Below, one piece after another: positions 1-11,079 of a stretch of 64,000 nt of DNA. Position 1 is the first letter of the stretch. Every line of letters starts with the position of its first letter. The stretch is from Corythucha ciliata (Eukaryota > Arthropoda > Insecta > Hemiptera > Tingidae), in assembly GCA_038030265.1 (NCBI GenBank), contig CM075940.1, positions 14,446,001-14,510,000 of the forward strand. The letters run 5' to 3'. The position numbers were made by a program, and so were the translations under genes. The notes under the pieces were generated by a model. The model was not told the origin of the DNA, ran no database searches, and was given only the letters and a program-made list of their open reading frames with translations.

Positions 1-1240
1 CTTTTTTTTTGTTATTTAATCAGATAGATTTATTTTTTATTTTCTTTTAATTTTGTCGTTTTTGTTTACTCTTAAGAGTAAACTTTCTGCGGAGAAACAT
101 TAGCTGTTAAAAGGCGTGAGTTTGCTATTGCGGGCATCACTGTTGTGCACCTAGTGAATAACGTCTTGAACTTTGAGATCTATGTGGAGATTTGTTCATT
201 ATGCATGCGTATGCCACGGTGGGAGATTATCAATTTATTTTATTTTTTTTTTCGGGTGAGGGTCCATGGCACCATAATTTTACGTCCGACTTTTGGAATC
301 AAATTGCCACATGGATCTCTCCAGTAATTTTAAGTATGTTACAGCACAAAGCAAAGTATTTTTACTTTATTTTTTTTGTTCATAGGTTTTTGAACACAAG
401 TGTGTTTTTTTCTCTTTTTTATTAATATTAGGATATTATATAAGATGTATATTTTGTTGTGAAAATCTCGTTAAGCGCTACAAAGTTTATCTAATCGAGT
501 TATGCTGGAAACAACTCCTCAGGGCATTAGGGATTTTCCTGCATTCCAGTGTGTTTGTTATGTTTAAAGTCGTATAAACAGTTACCTTTGAAAGTTCCAA
601 TTGGTGCTCATTGTATAAATTTATGTTGATTGCTCAGAAAGAAGAAATCTTATTTATTTTTGTTATTTTATTTTACTGTTATTCCGAGCAGACCAATAAG
701 AAGTTTTGTTTTAGACAAGACTATAGATAATTTGAAGAAAAAATATATATTTTTAAAAAAATATTCAGTAAATCTCTACTTAAAAATCAAAATTATATTC
801 GTTTTCCCCCAAAGATATTTTTAAGTTTGTTGAAATTTTTTTTAAGGTTATGGTTGTTACATTCCTACCGGAATACGTACTTAATTTGTTTTCAGAAAGA
901 GAGAAAAATGTATTTTTGTTTTTTGTTCTTTTCTTCAATGGTGAGTGTGAATAAAGACATGCGTTTCATAGTAATTAAAACATATATATTATATACGTAA
1001 AAATCCCAAAAGTTGAAGTGTGCCATTCACGTGTGCCTTATTTTCACAATAAAGCGAGTGTTTTGTGTTATAAGTACTGTTTAAAATCAACCGAATTAGT
1101 GTGGTCTCTATTGACGTCGCAATTAGCGAAATTGGTTTCTGACTTGCCAAATCCGTGAAATTTCGACATCGAAAGTGTCTAACCAGGGGAATTGCATTTA
1201 TGAATGAGTCAACCCGGTGCAATCCTCAAGGGAGTCAATC
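1..1240. other. AT-rich non-coding stretch with two AATAAA signals
   Basis: No convincing exon is seen on either strand; the longest open frames here are AT-rich and low in complexity. Plus-strand AATAAA hexamers lie at 950-955 and 1048-1053. The stretch could therefore be the 3' untranslated end of a plus-strand gene that begins before the window, but no coding sequence supports this. Confidence 0.3.
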
Positions 1241-1247
1241 CTGCAAC

Positions 1248-1420
1248 CAGGGGCGTAGCCAGCCCTCGATTTACTACTTATGTACTTTCCCGCTAAAATG
1301 AATTAATGGTGGTAATTTGCGGCTAAAATGGAGGAAAATCAATAATTTGCGGATAAAGTGTAGGTGAAGCTGTAAATCGCGGCAAAAATTGGAGAATAAA
1401 AGTCCAATTTTATGCTGTAA
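1248..1420 (+). mobile_element. hAT-like element end with a short minisatellite piece
   Basis: CAGGGGCGTAGCCAGCCC starts at 1248. It matches, in reverse, the right end of the element finishing at 41393 and resembles the left end at 18232. It is followed by about 100 bp of the 29-30 bp minisatellite in minus orientation (forms such as GCGGCTAAAATGGAGG). No matching right end or target duplication was found nearby, so this is probably a truncated copy. Confidence 0.5.
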
Positions 1421-1429
1421 TTAAAAATA

Positions 1430-2700
1430 CACCAATCCGTGGCATCTGAAGGTATCTTCGGGGATAGAAAGAACTTGGAACGTTTGAACAGGAGTCGAAA
1501 TTAAATAATTTATTTATTATTTTTTAAAAAATAATTTAAAACAATTGGGTTTTTTGTGATGTCGCAAAGAATGGGTTTTCCAGCTCGATAAACCCGCCTG
1601 TTTTTTAGTCTGATGAGGTTGACGCAACGATCGACGAAACGTTACACTAATGAAAATAATTATAAATTAATTGTTTAATGGTACCTAGCCCATAGCGGTC
1701 ATTAAATTCAAAACATATTAATAAAGAATCATGATAGGTGATAGCTTCTTTATAAGCAATGATTGATTGAGTGATTGAAATATGAGAAATTGGGTTTTTT
1801 TGTTTAGTAAGGCAGGTCTGCAAAAATGGTTTTTAAAGCCGCAAAATGTTTGTTGTAGTGAATGAAATCCGAGAAATTAATTTTATTGCTGAGCCTGTAA
1901 AAATTTTGACGGTGCTGTTGGATTTTAACTTTTTGATCGTAGATCTGGGGGGGGGGGGTCAGCTACCCCAGTAAGTCTGCGTTTTCGAGCTTAGGCGGGG
2001 AGGGCAACTGCCCCCTTCCCCCCCGGAGGCTAAGCCCTTGCTTTGTAACATTGGCTTTTCGAGTGAAGGAAACCTATGAAATGTTGTTCTGCGAGCAATC
2101 ATGAACAAAATTTGAAATTTGATTTGCGAGAGGGGGCCGTCGGATCTTGTGGCCAGGGCTAAGTCCCCCCCTGAAACCGCCCCCGAGCGTTTCTGATCCT
2201 AAATAGACATTGATCAGACTATATGAAACTAAGTAAAAACTGCTTCAGGCCGTATTGATGAATTTCGGTCGGCTGGGTGGTTAGTGGATGAGGGGGGAGG
2301 GTGTTTTTCTATGATGAAGGCTTAGGAGGGAGAAAAGCACCTTACTATGGTTCCCAACCGCAACACAGAAGTCTTCTTGGGGTTACGCGAAAAAGAAACC
2401 GGAAAGGGTGGCCCCGCTAGAGGGCACAATAAGGAGGAAATGAGCTACCTATTTATTTTTCAATATCTAATCCGGTCTCAGAGCCTCAAATTTTCCATTA
2501 ATTTTTGGTCCGCATCCTTTTAATTTTATTGTGATTGCTGTTTTGTTTTAAGTTTCCAGATTGATTCGTTAGTCCGTATAGGAATATAATAATTTAGGAG
2601 AGAGAAAAACTAAACTTTCTTATTTTAAACATACATTTTTGTCGGTGACAGAGCAAGTTGCACCCCTCCCCCTTCATCTTCATCATTCTTGAATAAAATT
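1430..2700. other. No gene recognised
   Basis: Non-coding stretch with several G or C homopolymer runs (for example around 1949-1960 and 2018-2023). Nothing resembles an exon or a complete mobile element. A minus-strand AATAAA near 2451-2456 could be the polyadenylation signal of the gene ending at 2710. Confidence 0.4.
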
Positions 2701-2709
2701 AGGACTCAC

Positions 2710-3107
2710 TTATGGTGACGGTGGCGCAACGTACGGTGGCTCGTAGGGGATGGCCGAATCTCGAATTCGTTGTTGTTCCAACCTCTTCGCCATCATGCCA
2801 TCCATACCCAGTCCGAGTTTTTCAATCAGACCCATGGCGAGCGGACCGTTCTCCGCTTGAAACTCAGAGCTTCGCCGCAATCCCACGTTTGGATCGAATT
2901 TCAAGGAATATTCTTTGAAATACTGGGGCGTTCCAAAGACTCCGCCGAGAAGTGCTGGAATTACGTTGCCAGCCGTGCTTAAAGAGATTTGAATCACCTA
3001 GTAGAGTATCACAATTTTAAAAATATAAACATTTCAAATTTATTTGTATTTTAAAAAGTAAACATTATACCCACTATGACAACAAAAAAGACAATTAACA
3101 TCCGCAT
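2710..3107 (-). CDS. Small secreted protein, two exons, unknown function
   Basis: Exon 1 is 3107-3075 and exon 2 is 2997-2710; the intron has GT...AG ends and is phase 0. Joined, they encode 106 residues. Exon 1 (MRMLIVFFVVI) and the first nine codons of exon 2 form a signal peptide, with likely cleavage just after the STAG stretch. The mature part, about 85 residues, has no cysteine, includes a GLGMDGMM segment and ends in a Pro-rich tail (YEPPYVAPPSP). The GTG at 2997 is the first codon after the splice acceptor, not a start codon. The donor reads GTGGGT and the acceptor ACTAG. The intron cutting the signal peptide in phase 0 is shared with the gene at 6905. I recognise no family; a secreted or cuticle-associated arthropod protein is an inference. 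Confidence 0.68.
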
Positions 3108-4380
3108 GGCTGAAGGAACGGCGGATTCTCTTCAACTGACTGTGGACGGAGCTTGGCTCAGTGAAAGTGCACAAAAGGAGCGAGAGAATCTGAATGAAGT
3201 AACAAATAGGCAATCGTCGCGTTTCTACAAAAACGTGTTATAACTGATTTGAAGTCCAATCTCTTGACAAAATTACATAACGAAAGAAAGACGAACAAAA
3301 AGAAGATGAAAGGACAATTAACCAATAATGTTTTGCATCAATCACATCCCCCCCCCCCACCGCAACACCACTGACAACAACAACAACAATTATTACTGTC
3401 GTCGAAGTTCGTCCGTGTTTATCGCCATCTTAAAGAAGAAGAAGAAGAAGAAGAAAAAGGAAAGTTATTTCAAAAAGTTCATTATGATATTATTAACTGT
3501 AAAAACGAGTTCGAGAAGACTCCCGCTGCACTTATTTCACTTTCACTCTCTGAACGGGGGAACGAATGTTCTATCTGTCATAGATACTTACCTATTTATA
3601 TTAAAATTGTTCCTGTTTTAGTTATTGCAATTTTGTTTTCGACAAAAGTCGAAAGCAATCATTGTCTTGATAGGGTGCCGTCAAGGATCACGGAAATAAT
3701 CGTGCATTTGCCCTTAGGAATTGTCGGGTTTATAAATCCCCCCAAAAAACTTTCTCTGTCGAGTTGAAGACAAATGGAAAAAACAAACAACCAAGCAAAC
3801 AAACAACTGCAATTCTTTCCTCTCCAAAAAATACAGATCAGACTCTCAGGGTCTCTTATTATTTTAGGGTCAGACGTGGGCTGTCCACATAGGCGGAACC
3901 AATGGTCAGTTCAATGCTTTTAGATTTTTCAGGCAGAAAAATATTATTGTGACAGGGGGGGGGGGTGTAGTTCTTTGGCACGTTCAGGGGTCAAATGACC
4001 AATTTATTGCCCGAGTATCCTCTGTTCATATATAGGGACAAATTTCTCTAATAGTCGCGTGGTTGTTTCTCTTGTACTCGTACATTCCCTTTTAGCCGAT
4101 CTTATTGACTCCATATAGCGGACCAACGAGGTCACTTCCTCTCTTTGGCCTTCTGCGGGGGCTTCGATATTTGCATGGCCACAGTGTCCGCGAAAAAATT
4201 CGTGCGGCGCCGCTGAAAACGGACGTGTATAAAAACGGTCAGAAACGCTTGAAAACACTGGAAGAATCCGTTCGATGGATATAAGCTTTGATTTTTTTCT
4301 GATTTCCCATGCCGTCGAACCCCAAAATATGCGTACTGACAAAAATTATTTACTCTTCACGAATTTTCCATCTTTCGTAC
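3108..4380. other. Upstream flank of the 2710-3107 gene, no clear gene
   Basis: Contains a GAA/AAG-rich run near 3435-3460, a C run at 3350 and a G run at 3955-3966. A minus-strand open frame of 112 codons (4342-4004) includes a charged stretch (REEVTSLVRYMESIRSAKRE) that could be an old exon or transposon relic. It has no recognisable domain and no clear splice sites. Confidence 0.3.
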
Positions 4381-4384
4381 ATTA

Positions 4385-4815
4385 GGAGAATATAATGTGC
4401 TAGGAGCTCGGCATTCTGTCAAACATTATTTCGTTGTCGAGCTCCCAGCACATTCTATTCTCCTAGTAGTCCAGGTCATTGGTGGACCAAATCTTTCTCG
4501 TGTTTTGAGGAGGTGATTTTTGGTATTTTGGTTTTGGTGGTGATTTTTGGTTCGTATTTTGTGTCAGGGCAATATGCTGGGAGGTGTGAAAATTCCTCCG
4601 CTGACGAGCTCCAAGCACGTTCTATTCTGGTCAATTATGGATCAGAACTTGCTAAAAACTACGATCCCCCCCCCCTCTTATCGTGTATTGAGGCGATTTT
4701 TTGGTCTTTTGTGTCAGAAGAGTGTAATGTGCTGGGAGCTGCAAACATTCCTCCGCCGACGAGCTCCAAGCACATTCTATTTCTCCGGGTCAAATTGGGG
4801 ATCATAACTTGTCAA
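4385..4815. repeat. Dispersed palindromic repeat: GGAGAATA...GTGCTGGGAGCTCG
   Basis: 4385-4411 and 4438-4464 are inverted copies of a 27-bp sequence (AGGAGAATATAATGTGC followed by a GGAGCTCG end), able to form a hairpin with a 26-base loop. Further copies of the GACGAGCTCCAAGCAC form occur at about 4603 and 4758, and the same family returns at 13228-13655. Confidence 0.7.
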
Positions 4816-4849
4816 AAATGACGATTTTTCAAGCAGTGAACTATTACAG

Positions 4850-5650
4850 CAGAGAATGAGCGTTTTTCTTAATTTTAGCCGCGCAAATTAGTGATTTTTC
4901 CTAATATTAGCCACGAATTAATTTTTTTTTTTTAATTTTTGTACCGCATTAGCTACTTTTTTTTACTGTTAGCAATGAATTAGTGCTTTTTCTCAGTATT
5001 AGTCTCGACATTGCCTTCTATGAAAGAATTCACAGGTTTAAGTTTTCTCGATTTTAGCCGCGAATCAGAGTGGCTATAGCGTTTTTGTCAATTTTAGCCG
5101 CGAGCCAAGTTTTTCTCAATTTTAGCCGCAAACTATAAGTATGCTTTTATTCATAGCCATAAATTTGCGAGTTTTCTCAATCTTAGCCGCAAAGCCGCGA
5201 TTTGGCGTATTCTCAACTTTAGTTGTTAATTAACGCTTTTTTGCACTTTACCCGCTGGTGATTTTTCTCCATTTTAGCAGCGTTTTTATCCTGGGAATTA
5301 GTGATTTCTATCAATTTTAGTATTAAATTAGGGTTTTTTTCACTTTTTAGCAGCGAATTATCACTTTTTCTCCATTTGAGCTGGGAATTAGCGTTTTTTT
5401 TTTTCAAATTTTGGGACCACTTTAGCATTTTTGCAATGAGGAAAAGTGCTAATTCGATGCTAAAAATGGAAATAAATTTTGCTAATCAGCTAAAATTGAG
5501 AAAAATCACTAATTCACGGGTCAAATATCGAATAATTTCAGATTGCGTCTAGTATTGAAAATACGCCTTTTTTGTGGCTCAAAATTGAGCAAAAGAGCTA
5601 ATCCCAAGCGAAAAGTGAAAAAATTCGCGGCTGAAATTTAAGGAAAAAGA
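4850..5650. repeat. 29-30 bp minisatellite block with inverted arms
   Basis: Degenerate tandem copies of the TTTTAGCCGCGAATTAGCG repeat run in plus orientation from about 4850 to 5420. They then switch to minus orientation (GCTAAAATTGAGAAAAAT forms) from about 5430 to 5650. The block is thus a large imperfect inverted repeat centred near 5425. Open frames within it are by-products of the repeat. Confidence 0.85.
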
Positions 5651-6740
5651 CATAGTTTAACGCTACGTAAAGATTATATTTCTTGTTTTTGTAGAGACTT
5701 AAGAGGCCTCATAGAGTTACCCGCCCCGCGGCCCCGATAGGTGTTAGGTCCGCTTTAGTTGCTAGTTAGCACATTGGCGTTTTTCCCACACTTTTCATCT
5801 TTAAAATATGGGCTCTATACACCGCGACCCAGCATTTTCCCCTCAATTTTGGTCTGGCAATTGCACCGAGAATCCACTTTATCAGCGCTTTTCTGCAGTT
5901 TCAGCTACGAATATTAGTGCTTTTTACCAACTTCTATCCCGCGAGCCTGCCCCAAGAACAGCAAACATGAGTGCGCCGTTTCAATTTTATCCGCTTATGG
6001 ACCTGAACTTACTGCGGCGGAGCCTGTGGGAGTGAGGTGGATGAATTTCAAAGAATAATAAACATTCACTTTAATGTTCTTTCAGACTGTATCTAACGGA
6101 AATTATACGATCGAAATAAACATATATAGAAATTTCCACCATGCTTTGACTAAAAGAAAAATCGGAAATATACATTTATTTCACCATGTGAGTACGACTC
6201 CAATGTAAATGCGGATAGCGTCTTCTTACGCCTGTACAATCGAGCGACTTTATTTTTCAGCATCCTTCTTCGTCCGTGGAGAGGGGGGGGGGGGTATTTA
6301 AAGTTTGTCAGTTGTTTGTTCACAAGTTTCATATAATTGAGTTGACGGAGGGGATAGAGGAGGAGAGATAAAATAGCCAACATTATGGCCTGGAATTTAA
6401 CATTTGAACTTCCATAGTGCCACTGAAATACCCAAAAAAGAGCATGGTGTTTTTGGTGTTCCTAAACATTGGAAAGGCGGGTATTATTGAACATTTCTGG
6501 GGGCTATTTGTTGGTGAGGGGATGGGGGCGAACAACATTTTGTTTTAGTTAGGATCAGCTTATAAAGTGTGAAGGGAAGTCGAAGGATGCAATTGAATAA
6601 ATTCCAAGACCGTAGGGAAAGAAAGAGAGAGTGATAAGAGTGTGAGAGAGAGAGTGCGAGGAAAATGTAAAAAAAACTTCTGCTTCTAAGCGAAAAGAAC
6701 ATAAAGAAAACTTCCGTGAAGCATGGCGGAACGTGGAAGG
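5651..6740. other. No gene recognised
   Basis: Unique-looking, weakly purine-biased sequence with G runs near 6284 and a GAGA-rich stretch at 6610-6660. Open frames on both strands lack domain signals or paired splice sites. The last 100 bp may belong to the promoter region of the next gene. Confidence 0.35.
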
Positions 6741-6760
6741 GTAGATATATATATTGGGTG
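6740..6760 (+). promoter_or_regulatory. Possible TATA element of the 6905 gene
   Basis: GATATATATATTGG lies about 160 bp before the start codon at 6905. A start of transcription about 30 bp downstream (near 6775) would give a leader with no earlier ATG, which agrees with use of the 6905 ATG. The evidence is motif only. Confidence 0.35.
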
Positions 6761-6904
6761 GGAGGAGGAGAGGGGAAAAACGAAGTCGACTCTCACTTTC
6801 TTGTCTCGAGTGAAAGTGGACTCCGGGGGTCCGTACCAACTTTCCCTGGGACACGTTGGGGAGAGAGTTGCGAGCAGTTAGCTTTGTACACTTCGAACGA
6901 AAGG

Positions 6905-7972
6905 ATGTTGAGGATCACTTTGGTGAGTTTTTTTTTGGGGGGGGGGGACGAATGTGTGAATCCGTTGGTGGCTGTGAACGCCAATCGAAAAATCTAGCAG
7001 AATTTTCAGTTTTCCTTTTGTAATTTTTGTAGGCAGTGATTCTCATCGTGGCTTTGATCGGTGTCATACAAGCGACGCTTACCCCGAAAGCTCCAAATTT
7101 TCAATATTTCGAAAGGTACGTCATATGTCTTAACTTATTTTATCGTTCACATGACTGGTATAATGACTTTAGAACCATTCATGCTGAAATGTTTCAAGTT
7201 TTTGGCAAATGTCGAAGCGTTTTATTACCCTCGGTTTCGTGGATTTGCGTAACTTTCGAGCTTTTCGAATCTTTCGAAACCTTTCGACTATTTCAAAACT
7301 GTTGTACAAGTTTCCTTCACACAGTTAAACAAAAAAAAAACTTGATTTTTTTTCTTCTTCAAGTGTGGCACATTTTCTTTCCTCTTTTAACTTGCACGAC
7401 AGACTTAAGATAAAATGCCATAATTCATGGAACAACGTCGTTTCAGATTGCGTAGTGACCTTCTTTTCTTTTTTTAACAATAACAAGTCAAAACATACAA
7501 CATACTGAGCAGCGTGTCAACACGAAGTTTCGAATATTTCGGTTTGTGCGGACCGATTCCCAATAAAAATAAATAAAATAAAATAAAAAATCGGGTATGC
7601 CTGGTAATGGGAAATATTTTAAAAAGTGACTACTCTCGATGACTACTCAGATTTAACGTTGAGCGAATGTGGAACCGGACATGTTCGAATCCTTTCACTT
7701 TTAACACCCCACCCACCCCCAGCCCGTAGCTCGAGAACTACTGCAAAGACTTTCTTTTTATAGCCAATTTACATTTTTTTATTAATAATTTCCTCAAATA
7801 AAATATATTTTGTGTGCGAGATGGTTAAAAAAACAAAAAAAAAACATGTTACAGACCCAAGTACAGGTATCCGTACTATGACGAGAACGGCAATGGAAAA
7901 CTTCTGTACGGTTACGGCGGGCCGCAACTGTACGAGTACACGAAATATAGTCCCTTAGAGGGTGTTCATTAG
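6905..7972 (+). CDS. Small secreted Tyr/Gly-rich protein, three exons
   Basis: Exons are 6905-6922, 7033-7115 and 7855-7972, with consensus splice sites (GTGAGT...TGTAG and GTACGT...TTACAG). The joined frame is 72 codons plus TAG. Residues 1-20 are a clear signal peptide (MLRITL from exon 1, then AVILIVALIGVIQA); the first intron cuts it in phase 0. The mature 52-residue part has no cysteine and ends in an ordered-looking tail with YPYYDENGNGKLLYGYGG, then LYEYTKYSPLEGVH. From memory, short arthropod secreted proteins share a GK-LLYGYGG/PLEG-type tail, but I cannot name the family. A phase-0 intron in the signal peptide is typical of cuticle-protein genes. A structural or extracellular role is inferred. 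A longer in-frame upstream start at 6716 is unlikely because it precedes the probable TATA element. Confidence 0.82.
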
Positions 7973-8600
7973 TATTTTAAAATTCGAAAATAATCGTTAA
8001 GAAATGAAATAGAAGCAGCTTAAATAATTTAATGTTAACTATTTAAAAAATAATTATTATTTAATAAGCCTCTTTATTACGGCAAGAGCACAGGTGGAGC
8101 AAGTTACCAGGCCGTTGTTTTAATTTCCTTCAAATGTTTTCATTTATGAGGAGAAAGATTCTTTATCGTGAAATCTTCAGCTTACTTTTCGCTAAAGAAA
8201 AACGTTCTATTTATAAGAAAGCATTTCTGCTATATTAAGTAATTGTTATACTATTTATATTTTATATAGTTGCTTTTAAAGTACTGTTGTGTAAATACAT
8301 ACTTTTTATTTTATTATAATTTTCTGGCAATTTTATTTTAAAAGTGGGTTTAACCAATACCCTATACCAGGGCCGGCCAACCTATTTTGGTTGAGGGCCA
8401 TAAACCTGGTTGTAAGAACTCAGGCGCGGGCCACGCAGCTTCGCCCCCCCCCCCACCATCGAGCACAACAATTTTATCTTAGCAAAAGGCCGTGACGATC
8501 CGAATAAAACGCGCGCGCGCGGCGTTGTTCAATAACAATTTAACCTCAGTACAATAGCGTTTTCCATTTGCACAAAAAATGTGCCCTGTGGCAGCTCATT
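7973..8600. other. 3' flank of the 6905 gene, with a hAT-like terminus
   Basis: AT-rich downstream sequence that probably includes the 3' untranslated region. CAGGGCCGGCCAACC at 8368 resembles a hAT-like element end (CAGNGCC class), but no partner or target duplication was found. GCGCGCGCGC lies at about 8511-8520. Confidence 0.4.
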
Positions 8601-8601
8601 A

Positions 8602-10950
8602 CAGTGCCGGCTTTAGACCAATTGGCGCCCCCGGGCGAATCTTTCACCAAAGCCTCCGTGAATTTGACAACTGGAGTTTTTTTCCACACTTCTCAATTTC
8701 ATGGGTAAATTAGCGATTTGTCTCCATTTCAGCCGTGAATCAGCGAGTTATCTGAAGTTTGCAGTGCATTCCTGTTTCTCCTGATTTCTCAATTTTCTGT
8801 GAATTATCAAGTTTTCTCAAAACAACTCCCTCAATAAGCCATTTCTTGATTTTAGCCCCCAAATTAGCATTTTTCCTCGTTTTAGCCGCTAAATATGAAT
8901 TTTTCTACGTTTCATCGACGAAATAGGGTTCCCCCAATTTTCGCCGCGAATTAGCGATTTTTTTGGGGGGACACGAAGTTCATTAGAAGCCTCGAATTGA
9001 CGTTTTCTTCATCAAGTCTGCAAATTAGGGTTTTCTTTACTTCAGCGCTTCTTTTTAATTTTATCTGTGAATTAGCAATTTTTCTTTTTTTAGCCGCGAA
9101 CTAGCGATTTTTCACCATTTTAGCAGTGAATTAGGCATTTATCCTAAGTTTGCTGTGAATTTGTTTGTTCTGATTTGAGCCTGATTAGCGATTTTTCTCA
9201 ATTTCATCCATGAATTAGCACTTTTTTTTAATTTTAGCATGCGAATTAGCGCGATTTTTTTCGCTATTAGCTATGGATTAGCATTTTTTCGCTGTTTGAG
9301 CCTCGAACTTGCCTTCAGAAGCTGAAAATTGTCGTTTCCATAGTTCCCGGCTCTTAGCGCTTTTTTTTTTTTTTACAATTGATTCTCCGTTTTCGCCATG
9401 ACGTGGTTTTAGCCACTAAAGAGCGATTTTCCCCAATTTTATCCGTGAATTAGCACTTTTTCTAAATTTTCCCCGCGAATTAGCGTTTTTTCACTTTTAG
9501 TCATGAATAAGCGTTTTTTTCAGATTGAGCCACCAACTTGCGTTCTGAATAAGCCGAGAATTCATGTTTTCGTAATTTTAAGCGTGAATTAGCGTTTTTT
9601 CTCATAATCCATTGGTGAATTATCGATTTTTCACTATTTTATCCGTCAATTAGCGTGCTTCGTAATTTCAAACGCAAATTACTGTTTTTTTTAACACTTT
9701 ATCCACGATTTTGAGCTTCTTTTCAAGTTTTGCCGTGAAGTAATTTATTACCTTACGAATTAGCTATGTATTTTTCTCAACTTTTCCGTGATTTAGCACT
9801 TTTTCGTACTTCGGTTCGTGGATCAGTTATTTTTCTCAGTAATTTCAGCCGTGAATTAGCCATTTATCCTAATTTCAGCTCTAAATTAGCGTTATTTTCA
9901 ATTTTGGTCTGGATTAAGTGGGCACTTAGCGGGGGATTAACATTTAGCCACAAATTTGCCTCGAGAAACCACGAATTGACATTTTTTTCAATATTAGCTA
10001 AGCCCGCTGAGGCGCTGAGCAATTCATCGCTGAATTTCTCCATTTTATAGCCGCGAATTAGCGCTTTTTCTCACTTTTAGCCGTAACGTTTCCTTCAGAA
10101 ACCGTCAATTGGTGTTATTACAATTTACGTGCGAATTTTCGTTTTCTCAATTTTAGCAATTTAACCGCTGATCAGCGATTTTTATCGATTTTAGCCATGA
10201 ATTAGCGTTTTTCTCTGTTTTTGCCGCCGATTAGCACTTTCACTCAATTTTAGCGGCAGAATTGACGTTTATTTTCCCGACATTGGCCGTGAATAAGTGA
10301 TTTGTCTCAATTTTACTCATGAGTTAGCTTATTTTTTTTCCAATTTGTGCCATGGACTAGCTCCTATTCTCCATTTTAGACGCAAAAGTTGCCTTCAGAA
10401 GCAGCGAATTGGCGTTTCATAAACACTTTATAGCCGCGAATTGGCTTTTCTCGGTGAATTAGTGAACTTTGTTCAATTTTGACCGTTAATTTGCGTTTTT
10501 CTACACCTTAACCGTGATTCCGTGAGTCAACGCTTTTTCTTAATTCATCCGCCGATTTTAGGCATTGATTAGTGTTTTTCTCTGTTTTAACTCGCAGATT
10601 AGAACCGTCCCTAAATTTTAGCCGCGAATTAACGATTTCCCAAGACGTGAATATAAATGTGTTTCTCAATTTTACCCGTCAATTAGCTATTTGTTTCATG
10701 AATTTGGGTTTTTCCTCAATTGGCGACAAAGTCACCATCAGCTGCGAGCAGCGATTTGTGTTTTCTCCATTTTAGCCTCGAATTGGCGTTTTTCTCTCTT
10801 TTAACCGTGAATTAGTGATTTTCTTGTACACTTTACCCGAGAATTAGCTATTTTTCTTAATTTATCCGCTCATTGTTAGTGATTTTTCCCAATTTTAGCG
10901 ACGAATTGGCGTTTTTCTTCAAATATCACCGCTCGCTGTACCACTGGCTA
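8602..10950 (+). repeat. 29-30 bp minisatellite block, plus orientation
   Basis: About 2.3 kb of degenerate tandem copies with core TTTTAGCCGCGAATTAGCG. The left edge begins with CAGTGCCGGCTTTAGACC at 8602, the same terminus family as the ends at 38575 and 41890. The right edge may be CCACTG at 10941-10946. The flanking octamers (GCTCATTA and GCTAGTTG) match at only 5 of 8 positions, so a single hAT-like element here is possible but unproven. Confidence 0.8.
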
Positions 10951-11079
10951 GTTGGCGCGGTTTGATTCTGTAGGTGTGGGTGGGGCCTTTTCTAGAGTTC
11001 CGCCAACGCCTCATTGAAACCGTTTAGGCGCCACGTGGGTTACGCCATCTGCAAGGCGCCAGTCATCAACTTGGCTATA

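Noticed and set aside
4004..4342. 112-codon minus-strand frame
   Set aside because: Partly protein-like, but no domain, start context or splice partner; kept only as a note in the flank entry.
9766..10050. Open frames rich in 'FSREL / LAIF' and similar inside minisatellite blocks (also at 34469, 42354, 54614, 61671)
   Set aside because: They are translations of the tandem monomer, recur in every block, and have no independent coding signal.
8660..10940. CRISPR-like regular repeats of about 30 bp
   Set aside because: The units are contiguous and degenerate with no unique spacers, occur in dozens of blocks in both orientations, and the window is eukaryotic.
10941..10954. Right end and target duplication for a hAT element starting at 8602
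   Set aside because: The octamers match at only 5 of 8 positions and the inner ends are dissimilar, so the pairing is not claimed.
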